Shown one piece after another: positions 1-7,665 of a stretch of 15,777 nucleotides of DNA. The stretch's first letter is position 1; each line of letters starts with the position of its first letter. Origin of the DNA: an uncultured Dysgonomonas sp. (lineage in GTDB: Bacteria; Bacteroidota; Bacteroidia; Bacteroidales; Dysgonomonadaceae); NCBI GenBank assembly GCA_937875275.1, contig CALNCC010000047.1:1-15777 (forward strand), written 5' to 3'. The translations under genes were made by a program, and so were the position numbers. The notes under the pieces were generated by a model. That model saw only the letters and a list, made by a program, of their open reading frames with translations, was not told the DNA's origin and made no database searches.

Positions 1-172
1 ATAAGTATCTATTAGTCAACCTTTTTAAACAAATAACATTTTCATACTGCGGCACTCACTATATATGCTTATGCTCAAATAGTTACCCAAGACGAAAATG
101 CGATACAAAAGTATAACATTTTGTTTGGTTAATAAAGTTTTTCAACGAGTTTTATTCTCCATAATTTTATCG

Positions 173-180
173 TATATTTG
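173..180 (+). promoter_or_regulatory. Predicted Bacteroidota -7 promoter box for the BACON lipoprotein gene
   Basis: TATATTTG matches the Bacteroidota -7 consensus TAnnTTTG exactly and lies 31 bp before the ATG at 212, giving a predicted leader of about 25 nt. No clean TTTG -33 box is seen at the expected distance; GTTT at 149-152 is the nearest. Nothing gene-like was found in 1-172. Confidence 0.5.
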
Positions 181-211
181 TTCTGTTAGAACCATTTAAA
201 GTTATACCATT

Positions 212-1510
212 ATGAGAAAGACCGATATTAAGGACAAATTAAAACACTCACTTATTCTTCTTGCGGCAATGTTGATGAATATAGCACTGTTTAGCAGTTG
301 CTCGGATGATGACGGAGGCAATGATGACAACGGAGGTGGAGGTGGTGTAGTTACCCCTACCCTATCTATCGACCCTAAAACGAGTGATATTTCGTTTTCA
401 CCCCAAGCAACAGAAGTATATACATACACAGTAACGACCAACCAACCGTCGTGGAAGGTACAAGTAACTCCATCAGACGCGACATGGTGTAAAGTCGAAA
501 AATCGACTGACGGCAAAGGATTCACCGTAACTGCCGAAAAAAGTAAAACATCTGACGGCTTCAATCTGGCTACCATTACCGTTACGGCCGGCAAAGCGAC
601 CCCGATTACAATCAAAGCAAGCCAATATGGGTGGGACGAGAAAGTGTACGTGGCAGGATATGAATACAACGATGTAGTAAAAATTGCCTGTTACTGGCTA
701 AACGGAGAGAAGACATTGCTGGGCAATGGCACTGATGAGTCGACAGCTAATTACATAACCGTTTCGGGAGATGACATCTATGTCGTAGGCGAAGAAGCCG
801 GCAAAGCGTGTTACTGGAAGAATGGCGAAAAGACTATTCTCGGAGACGAATCGGGCATATCTACCGCACACCATATCATCATTGACGATGATAACATTTA
901 CATTGTTGGGCAGGAAGCAGACAAAGCTTGTTATTGGAAAAACGGAGAGAAAGTTGCTCTCGGAAACGGTGCAGACGAATCAGCAGCCTACTACATGCTT
1001 ATCGACGAAGATGATACATACTTCGTAGGGAAAGAAACGGAGAAAGCTTGTTACTGGAAAAATGGAGAAAAAGTCGTTCTCGGAAACGGTACAGACAATT
1101 CTTCGGCATATAATATTGCTGTCTCTAAAGAGGTTGTGTATGTAGCAGGCGAGGAAGACAACAAGGCATGCCTATGGAAAGATGGAGAGAAAGAAGATCT
1201 GAAGAACGGAGAATATACCGAAACTCGATCTTTGTTCGTATCGGGCGAAGCAACATATGTTGTAGGAACAAACTATCAAGCCGACAATTCTTTGGCTAAG
1301 TATTGGATCAATGGACATGAAGCCACCCTGGAAGATTCCGGGAGTACATCTTCTGCGACGTCGATATTCACACTGGAAGGTGTATACATTGCAGGTAGTG
1401 CCAATACTGGGAGCACAGCAGAAAGTGCGTGCTATTGGTTAGACAACAAAAAGGTAAATATCGGGGACGGCACACACGTATCAAGAGGTAATTCGATCTT
1501 TGTAGAATGA
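212..1510 (+). CDS. Surface lipoprotein with BACON domain and seven propeller-like repeats
   Basis: A 432-residue predicted lipoprotein. Residues 1-29 form a type II signal peptide ending in LFSS before Cys30. The residues after it, SDDDGG, resemble the acidic signal that sends Bacteroidota lipoproteins to the cell surface. A Gly/Asp linker leads to a BACON-like domain (about residues 48-140), a beta-sandwich usually linked to glycan or mucin binding. The rest is seven repeats of about 40 residues, each with a core like ACYWKNGEK, a G-rich turn and a beta strand of the type IYVVG. Seven such units fit a seven-bladed beta-propeller, which is an inference. The central repeats have an exact 120-bp period, suggesting tandem duplication. 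No catalytic residues are recognised; a binding or adhesion role is plausible but unproven. It stands alone, with its own promoter and terminator. Confidence 0.85.
   Translation: MRKTDIKDKLKHSLILLAAMLMNIALFSSCSDDDGGNDDNGGGGGVVTPTLSIDPKTSDISFSPQATEVYTYTVTTNQPSWKVQVTPSDATWCKVEKSTDGKGFTVTAEKSKTSDGFNLATITVTAGKATPITIKASQYGWDEKVYVAGYEYNDVVKIACYWLNGEKTLLGNGTDESTANYITVSGDDIYVVGEEAGKACYWKNGEKTILGDESGISTAHHIIIDDDNIYIVGQEADKACYWKNGEKVALGNGADESAAYYMLIDEDDTYFVGKETEKACYWKNGEKVVLGNGTDNSSAYNIAVSKEVVYVAGEEDNKACLWKDGEKEDLKNGEYTETRSLFVSGEATYVVGTNYQADNSLAKYWINGHEATLEDSGSTSSATSIFTLEGVYIAGSANTGSTAESACYWLDNKKVNIGDGTHVSRGNSIFVE
780..1205 (+). repeat. In-frame 120-bp tandem repeats in the lipoprotein gene
   Basis: The block encoding KACYWKNGEK or a close variant begins at 803, 923, 1043 and 1163, an exact 120-bp period. 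The units at 923 and 1043 are most alike at the base level, mostly differing at third positions, so they look like the youngest copies. Outer repeats are more diverged and vary in length. Boundaries given are approximate. Confidence 0.85.
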
Positions 1511-1553
1511 GATGAATAGAAATATATGACACCGTTCGATATTTTGTAAATAG

Positions 1554-1585
1554 AAAACTACAGGTTGAAAAGCTTGTAGTTTTTT
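1554..1585 (+). terminator. Intrinsic terminator after the BACON lipoprotein gene
   Basis: The arms AAAACTACAGGTT (1554-1566) and AGCTTGTAGTTTT (1571-1583) pair over 13 bp, two of them G-U, around a GAAA tetraloop. The 3' arm runs into a T tract. It lies 43 bp after the stop codon on the same strand. The A-rich 5' side means it could also work weakly on the minus strand. Confidence 0.8.
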
Positions 1586-1640
1586 ATTTATGTAACCCGA
1601 CACATTAAATCATGAGCACCCCTAACTTTAGATATTTACA

Positions 1641-1678
1641 TATAGAAACCGACAGAAATTAATCCATCGGTTTCTATA
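1641..1678. terminator. Second hairpin between two convergent genes, possible terminator
   Basis: Perfect 12-bp inverted repeat, TATAGAAACCGA and TCGGTTTCTATA, with a 14-nt loop. It sits between the plus-strand lipoprotein gene and the minus-strand gene ending at 1725, about 47 bp past the latter's stop codon. Neither side has a clean T tract, so a terminator role is only likely for the minus-strand gene. A small structured RNA or a protein-binding palindrome is the alternative. Confidence 0.45.
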
Positions 1679-1724
1679 AATATTTTAGATCGATTCTGTC
1701 AATCTATTTAGTAAGAAGCATTAT

Positions 1725-2111
1725 TTAGAAGCTTATCTCGTGAGTGTTCCACATCATATTGTCTACGGATATCCATAAATTATTTTTATCCTTATAAAAC
1801 CATACCACTGTTTTCCATTTACCTGCAATCCATAATAGTTCTTTTATTTCTATGTCTTCTTTTTTGTAGTTTGGGAAAATATTAGACAAATTATATCGAT
1901 ATTCATATAAAGTATCTGATTCCAGTAGAAATGTAGATTCTTCATCCGGAACTCCTTTCTTTTGAAGAACATAACCAATACTTTTACCGTTCAAATTATC
2001 TTCTCTTTTTATATATTCTCCACATCCGTACAGACACAAATAGAATAATATAAAGAACAAACGACTAATTCGAATTTTGGTTGATTTCAAATGGATACAT
2101 TTTTCGTCCAT
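1725..2111 (-). CDS. Small lipoprotein of unknown function
   Basis: A 128-residue protein. The first 29 residues carry positive charges, then a hydrophobic stretch (LFFILFYLCLYG) directly before Cys30, which reads as a lipoprotein signal peptide. The mature part is about 99 residues, rich in aromatic and charged residues, with a C-terminal run of likely beta strands containing KWKTVVWFYKDKN. I do not recognise the family. It lies downstream of the alpha-2-macroglobulin gene on the same strand across a 139-bp gap, so it may be co-transcribed, but the gap holds an inverted repeat that could separate them. Its base composition is more AT-rich than its neighbours. It is real by its signal peptide and codon pattern; its function is open. 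Confidence 0.65.
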   Translation of the reverse strand: MDEKCIHLKSTKIRISRLFFILFYLCLYGCGEYIKREDNLNGKSIGYVLQKKGVPDEESTFLLESDTLYEYRYNLSNIFPNYKKEDIEIKELLWIAGKWKTVVWFYKDKNNLWISVDNMMWNTHEISF

Positions 2112-2194
2112 TATTTTATTTCCCTATCTATATACTTTTCACTAAAGAAACCACTGATACAGCCTACACGTTGAACTCCTCGCCTGCCACGCTG

Positions 2195-2254
2195 CTACCT
2201 TTTATTGGACACTCTCCCCCTTCCTCCAAAGAACAGAGTCTCCAATATTGTCAT
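2195..2254 (-). other. 19-codon ORF overlapping the alpha-2-macroglobulin stop codon
   Basis: The stop of the large gene overlaps an ATG as ATGA, opening a 19-codon frame that ends in TAG. ATGA overlaps are typical of coupled operon genes. In Bacteroidota, genes of this family are often followed by a penicillin-binding protein 1C gene, but none is visible here. The frame is too short to call as a gene; it may be chance or the stump of a deleted neighbour. Confidence 0.2.
2203..2247. repeat. Inverted repeat after the alpha-2-macroglobulin gene
   Basis: The arms TATTGGACACTC (2203-2214) and GAGTCTCCAATA (2236-2247) pair over 12 positions with one mismatch, around a 21-nt loop. It lies directly downstream of the stop codon of the large minus-strand gene. 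No T tract follows on the minus strand, so it is a weak terminator candidate at best and may protect the mRNA 3' end. Confidence 0.45.
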
Positions 2255-5200
2255 GGTACACTTATTACTTCTCCACCGGTATGCGAACGTAACTCAGGGG
2301 CATACACACTCTGAATGGTAGTTATACCATTCGAATATGTTCCGGTACGATTTACATATACAGGATATTCGAGCACATATGTTCCTTTAGGCAAACGGTC
2401 GAAGAAGAAATTGGTAGATGCATCTTTAGTTTCCTGATAATAACATGCTCCATCCATCCATTTCACACCCGACAAGGCTTGTGCCGGTTCGAAACATGGT
2501 GCTCGCATATCCTTCACATGCACAAATTCAAGATCATTAGCAACCTGTATTGTCAATCGCATAACCACCTTATCGCCTACCGACAATGGTTTTTCATCCG
2601 TGATGAGCACTAATTTCTTTTCTGTACCATCCTGCACTTCCTTCAATACTTTTTTGTCTATTTGCAAATCGGCACTTGTCGAACGTTCTATTTTGTCTGC
2701 TTCTTCGAAGTATTGCCAATATAAGGCTCCATAAGAAAGTTGCTTATCTGCTTTTGAGATTGTTACAACCGCCTTATCCGATGTTATATCCGATCCCGAC
2801 CACGATGTTTTTATATAGCCCGTACCTTTCATTCCATCATTAAATGCAACAGATACATCGCCAACCTTCGCCTCCACTGAAGATGCCTCCACTGAAAGAT
2901 TGTTGTTACCCATACTCAACAGCGCATATATCGCATCTATTGTTGCATGCGTTGATTCCCACATCTGTGTCTGTTTTTGCTTCACGAGCCATTGTTTCAT
3001 CAAGTCCAGTTCTTCCTCCGTCGCACCATTTTCTTTCAATGCTTCCATCAGAAATACATGAACACTGACAGTCGACATAGAGAAAAATACATGGCTCTTA
3101 TTGTTAGGCCAATACATGCCCATCTTGTCTTTTGTTACAGAACGCTCTTTTATCGACTTCACTATCTTATTAGCTAAAGCTGTGTCGCCATTACGCTTCA
3201 AGACGACAGCCAGCAATGAGCATTCATACAAATCCAATTTTGTCCAATTGTCCGAAGCAACCTTCGTATAGAATCGCTCTGCTTCTCGAATTTCCGGGTT
3301 TATGGGTATATCACGATAGAACGAACGAACATACATGTACTCTAACTGATTAGTGTAAATACGTGTCTGCTTTTCCCAGTCCTTATTATTTCTTTTTAGA
3401 GCCTTATAGTCAGAAACGATCCCTTCGTCTATATATCTCAGCGCACTCATTTGCATCATCTTTACCTCTTCGGGATATTCAACCATTGCTACACGTTGCA
3501 GCGACGCATATCCATAAAGGATGTATTGAGTAATACTACGGCTCGGGTACATTCCCTTAAACCACGTCCAACCTCCCCATTTTACATCCTGCAACTCACT
3601 CAGTTTCCGTGAGGCATCTTTGATTTTCTGTGCATTGGTATTCATATCGAAAAGAAGAGACAGGCGATTCATCTGCTCTGTTTCGCTGTTTGCCTCCATT
3701 ACCCAAGGCGTTTCTGATAACAGTATATTCTTCAAATCTTCATTCTGTTGAAGTTTCGACACAAATGTATCTTTATCACCGCCCTGTGCCTTCCACGCCT
3801 CAATCATTGCTGCAACTTGAGGATATTGTTTCATAAGCGATCCTCCTAATGTATTCACATAATATGCGGCAAACCAATTCACCGCATTTTCGTTTTGCGG
3901 ATTGCTTATTACAGGTAGCGACTGGATAGCAAACCAAGACGGATTGGACGTAAACTCGAATGTCAATTTATAGTTTTCTAATGTGGTTGATTTATGCTCT
4001 TTCATTCTGTCGAAGGAGTGAATGGTCTCTCCTTCTTTCATCACATCTATCGGCATACTTTCGGTTACCAACACCTTGCTTGGCAGGATAACCAAACTAT
4101 GCTGTTCGCCATCACTCGACGAAGCATTGCCAGCAACTATGCGGCATCCGATGAAGTCCATTCCTCTCGGCACATCGAAAGTCCACTCGGCAACAACAGA
4201 CTGATTAGGCCCTACGGCAAATGGCTGACGGCTATTATCGACAGCTATATCTATCGGTTTATCGTCTATCGGATTGAAAAATTCGACATACACATCTCCG
4301 GCAAACATTTTATCCGACATATTCGATATTTTTGCCGAGATGCTTGTTCTATCCCCTTCGCGTAAGAAGCGAGGCATATTAGGCGTAACCATCAACTCCT
4401 TGCGACTGATGACGGTTTGCATCAATTGTCCGGCTCTCGATTTCTTATCATGAGCCAGTGCTCTGAACTTCCACGTCGTATTACTTTCCGGTACGGTAAA
4501 GCTGATTTTAACCTCGCCTTTTTCGTCGGTTCTCAACTGCGGATAGAAAAATGCTGTCTCGTTGAAATTCTTTCTTACCTGAACCTCTTTGCTTTGTTGT
4601 TCAGCAGCTTTCTTCGTTGTGATGAGTAGAACACCATTTGCTCCTCTCGAACCATATACTGCCGTTGCCGAAGCATCTTTAAGCACAGAGAATGACTCCA
4701 CCTCTGAGGCATCTATATCTTCCGCACTAACCTCTACTCCATCGAGGAATACTAATGCTTTATCATTGACTCCAAAACTGGATATTCCTCTGATCCAAAA
4801 GTCGGAAAAATTGCTTCCCGGTTCTCCGAATTCATCACGAGCAACGATGCTGGGCACAACATCCGCCACACTCACGTTTGATATAGAGGCGGTTACGGAG
4901 ATTTTCTTTTGAGTTCCTGTACTTGTAATGACAAATTCTTCCAATTCTGAATTAAAATTAGTATTTTCTATCAAGTAAATGGTTATAGGCGCTCCGCTTT
5001 GCTTCCATATATCAATCTGCTGTGAATAAAACCCTTCGCAGCCAACTGTTACTGAAAGGTCTTCCTTGCCAACGAATTCAAATTCACCGTTTTCGTTCAC
5101 GAATATTTCATTATCACGCTCCTTTAAATAAGGATACGTGTTGCTTTTTTGAGCATATATAATGACAGCCTTAGTTAATGGCTCCCCCCGTTTACCCAAC

Positions 5201-7593
5201 ACACGCCCTTTGTATACTACGTTATTGTACCAACCGGATATTGGTTGATAAATTAATCCGAACCAATTAAAGCTATCAACACCCCATCCGAAAAAACGAT
5301 TCTGGGACAAGAGATACAAAGAAGGATATTTCAACAAGAGTTTTGGTGTATATGAAGAACTATATTTGTTAGAATAAGAATAATCAATAGTATATATATT
5401 TTTTCTTTCATATGGATATTGAAAACTCCAATCACGACCTTCGTATATCTGATCTAAAGACTGATCATACATTGAGGCTAATATCTCTGTTATAGCAAAA
5501 TTATTCTTGGAGTCTTTTACCGACAATGTCCAAGTTTCTTCCTGTCCGGGGCGTAATTTATCTCTGAATGTTTCCAGTTTAACAAAAAGATTATTGGCAT
5601 TGCGATCCTTCTCTTTTATTAATGAAATGTTTTTCTTATAAAATTCCCCATTCTTCACATAAACAAAAGTGCACGTAATCTCATCTCCATATTCTTCCCT
5701 GTATGGAATCTTAAACAACTTGTTTTCATTGCTCAATGTTAAATATTCTTTGCTAAATATTTTGTTTTCATTATACAACAGATACAGCATACGAACGTCT
5801 TTATCAGACACACCGAGTATGAACTCTGCACTCTTATTACCTACAAAGTTTTGCTTTACCAAGAGCCAATCATTTGTCTCTATTGGTGGCTTTTTGTCTT
5901 TATATGAGAATAATATAAAGTGAGAATTTTCTGTAATTTCAACATCATTACTATCCAAAGCTCGGATTTCAAGTTTGTATTTACCGGATTTTTGCTTTTT
6001 AATCTGTTTACATAAATCAGCTTGTTTTCCGGTTTTGAATACACCATCTAATATCTTAGTCGAATCCTTATCGCTATTCAATTTATATAATGTATATCTC
6101 CCTGTTGTTTCAATCTGTTCCCCATTCAGATTCTTGGCTGTGATATTATATATTGTCGTATCTTCTTTATTTACTTTTTCATTTATACCAAATTCTATCA
6201 TCATAGATACTTGACCTACTCCAAAAGTAAATGTACCTTCTTGTGTTTCTCCATTAAGATCGGTAGCCACTGCGTTTATTGTATATTGATAAACCTTGCG
6301 TGAGCTCCAATCATCATCGGACACATCGTTTTCTGTCGGATTGAATGTGATTTCGAAAGCCCCATCATCTGTGGTTCGAATCGTATCAGATATCAGAATG
6401 TTTTCATCAGGATTATACCTCCATGATGAAAAATTGTTCGCCGAAATAGTATAACTAATATCTACACCGATAAGAGGTATCCCCGAATAATTTTTCACAT
6501 TTCCTTTTACCTTCACTTTCTGATCGAAAGCATAGGATTCTTTTACCTTATCAAAAGTTATTTCGAATGTCGGACGTTTATATTCTTCTACCTTAATCGT
6601 GTATTCACTACCTTCGACATAGATAGTATAATCTCCCAACAATCCTAATTTAGGGAGAATAAACTCCCCCGACACAGAGCCAAATTCATTTGTCTTCAAC
6701 TCTTTTGTGTCTATAGTCTCTCTATTCGCATTGACTAAGTCAACCTCTACATTTTTATTGGTAGCTAATGCTGAATCCTGTTTTAGCAGTATTGCCTTAA
6801 AATATACCGTTTGTCCCGGTCGATAGATGTGGCGATCAGTAAAAATACTAATCGTCCAGTCTTCATCATCTTCATCGTCTTTCGATTGGGATGAATTGAG
6901 GTTCCAGTTCCGATTTAGATATTCATCATTTTTGGCTTTATCTTTACCTAATGAAACTGAATATCTTAAATTGTATTGGCGATACTCTTGGTTCACTTCC
7001 GGTATACTCCGAAATTCCGCTAAGCCATTTTCATCTGTCTCCAATGTTCTCAGACTTACTTTTTCCTCCGGCTTGTCATAAACTTTACCATATACTTCAA
7101 CCTCTGCGCCCTTTATTGGTTGCCCGCTAAGATTATCAACAACATACACTTCATATCCACTTAATTCATGATTCCGATTAAAAGATGCCAATCGGGATAC
7201 TGTGAATGTCTGTTTTCGATTATAGCCGGAGTAATAAGGTGTTTCCCTATCATTAGGGGCAATAGAGTCTGAGACTATTATATACTCACCGACATCTAAT
7301 CCTTCATTTAATATATATACGGTATCTTCAGCGACATATGTTTTTTTCGTTTTATATTTCATCGGGATCTCTTTTACTGGTATCGTATCTGCATTCTCTA
7401 TTTTACAGATCTTCAACATTGGATAATCGGAAAGAACCTGAAGATTTTTATATTCGAGTTTCAATTCTATCGGCTTGTTGGGGTAATGTAATCCTTTTAC
7501 ATCCAACTCCAAATAAGGATAATTATAACTTGCTATTCTGTTTTCTATACTCTCTATTGACTTGTTAGCAGAATAAAGTTCTTTAGCTCGCAA
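2251..7593 (-). CDS. C-terminal fragment: MG domains, CRD, SusC-type plug, A2M domain
   Basis: 1,780 codons from a TTG at 7593; this is unlikely to be a true start, as there is no signal peptide. Using residue numbers of the whole 2,115-codon gene: MG1-like region near 363; MG2 with TDRHIYRPGQTVYFKA near 585; CRD-like domain about 1126-1213; SusC-type plug about 1223-1333, with IRGISSF, FLDGVEV and LKDASATAVYGSRGANG; A2M domain about 1340-1427, opening with RKNFNETAFFYPQL; a helical domain from about 1560; and a C-terminal MG domain from about 2024 containing VKDMRAPCFEPAQAL. Where thioester-containing relatives have CxEQ, this one has NPQNENAVNW, so no thioester bond can form. The plug has no beta-barrel after it, so it is not a transporter; it may mediate docking, which is inference. 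The domain evidence is strong; the function is not known. Confidence 0.8.
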   Translation of the reverse strand: MRAKELYSANKSIESIENRIASYNYPYLELDVKGLHYPNKPIELKLEYKNLQVLSDYPMLKICKIENADTIPVKEIPMKYKTKKTYVAEDTVYILNEGLDVGEYIIVSDSIAPNDRETPYYSGYNRKQTFTVSRLASFNRNHELSGYEVYVVDNLSGQPIKGAEVEVYGKVYDKPEEKVSLRTLETDENGLAEFRSIPEVNQEYRQYNLRYSVSLGKDKAKNDEYLNRNWNLNSSQSKDDEDDEDWTISIFTDRHIYRPGQTVYFKAILLKQDSALATNKNVEVDLVNANRETIDTKELKTNEFGSVSGEFILPKLGLLGDYTIYVEGSEYTIKVEEYKRPTFEITFDKVKESYAFDQKVKVKGNVKNYSGIPLIGVDISYTISANNFSSWRYNPDENILISDTIRTTDDGAFEITFNPTENDVSDDDWSSRKVYQYTINAVATDLNGETQEGTFTFGVGQVSMMIEFGINEKVNKEDTTIYNITAKNLNGEQIETTGRYTLYKLNSDKDSTKILDGVFKTGKQADLCKQIKKQKSGKYKLEIRALDSNDVEITENSHFILFSYKDKKPPIETNDWLLVKQNFVGNKSAEFILGVSDKDVRMLYLLYNENKIFSKEYLTLSNENKLFKIPYREEYGDEITCTFVYVKNGEFYKKNISLIKEKDRNANNLFVKLETFRDKLRPGQEETWTLSVKDSKNNFAITEILASMYDQSLDQIYEGRDWSFQYPYERKNIYTIDYSYSNKYSSSYTPKLLLKYPSLYLLSQNRFFGWGVDSFNWFGLIYQPISGWYNNVVYKGRVLGKRGEPLTKAVIIYAQKSNTYPYLKERDNEIFVNENGEFEFVGKEDLSVTVGCEGFYSQQIDIWKQSGAPITIYLIENTNFNSELEEFVITSTGTQKKISVTASISNVSVADVVPSIVARDEFGEPGSNFSDFWIRGISSFGVNDKALVFLDGVEVSAEDIDASEVESFSVLKDASATAVYGSRGANGVLLITTKKAAEQQSKEVQVRKNFNETAFFYPQLRTDEKGEVKISFTVPESNTTWKFRALAHDKKSRAGQLMQTVISRKELMVTPNMPRFLREGDRTSISAKISNMSDKMFAGDVYVEFFNPIDDKPIDIAVDNSRQPFAVGPNQSVVAEWTFDVPRGMDFIGCRIVAGNASSSDGEQHSLVILPSKVLVTESMPIDVMKEGETIHSFDRMKEHKSTTLENYKLTFEFTSNPSWFAIQSLPVISNPQNENAVNWFAAYYVNTLGGSLMKQYPQVAAMIEAWKAQGGDKDTFVSKLQQNEDLKNILLSETPWVMEANSETEQMNRLSLLFDMNTNAQKIKDASRKLSELQDVKWGGWTWFKGMYPSRSITQYILYGYASLQRVAMVEYPEEVKMMQMSALRYIDEGIVSDYKALKRNNKDWEKQTRIYTNQLEYMYVRSFYRDIPINPEIREAERFYTKVASDNWTKLDLYECSLLAVVLKRNGDTALANKIVKSIKERSVTKDKMGMYWPNNKSHVFFSMSTVSVHVFLMEALKENGATEEELDLMKQWLVKQKQTQMWESTHATIDAIYALLSMGNNNLSVEASSVEAKVGDVSVAFNDGMKGTGYIKTSWSGSDITSDKAVVTISKADKQLSYGALYWQYFEEADKIERSTSADLQIDKKVLKEVQDGTEKKLVLITDEKPLSVGDKVVMRLTIQVANDLEFVHVKDMRAPCFEPAQALSGVKWMDGACYYQETKDASTNFFFDRLPKGTYVLEYPVYVNRTGTYSNGITTIQSVYAPELRSHTGGEVISVP

Positions 7594-7662
7594 ACACCAT
7601 CCATACCCCTTGTCTAAAGCATCCTCTTCAGCTAAAGACGTGTTTCTAACATTATCTATGAT

Positions 7663-7665
7663 CTA
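7663..7665 (-). other. In-frame amber codon splitting the alpha-2-macroglobulin gene
   Basis: The minus strand reads ...GAA CTA ATT TTG TAG ATC ATA GAT AAT..., and the same frame stays open to the stop at 2251. A single base change from a Lys, Gln, Glu, Tyr, Trp, Leu or Ser codon would create it. TAG is a normal terminator here: porE and porD both end in it. Confidence 0.85.

Noticed and set aside
202..669. 155-codon minus-strand frame opposite the BACON lipoprotein gene
   Set aside because: It lies fully across a well-supported gene and shows no family-like motif; it is a shadow of the plus-strand codons.
780..1205. CRISPR-like or non-coding tandem array
   Set aside because: The 120-bp repeats are in frame and encode diverging protein repeats; there are no short identical repeats with unique spacers.
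4600..4930. A separate TonB-dependent receptor gene within the large gene
   Set aside because: The frame is continuous on both sides, there is no start or signal peptide, and no beta-barrel follows the plug.
7663..7665. Genome-wide recoding of TAG as an amino acid
   Set aside because: porE and porD both end in TAG at sensible C-termini, so TAG is used as a stop. Selenocysteine uses TGA, and no pyrrolysine context is seen.
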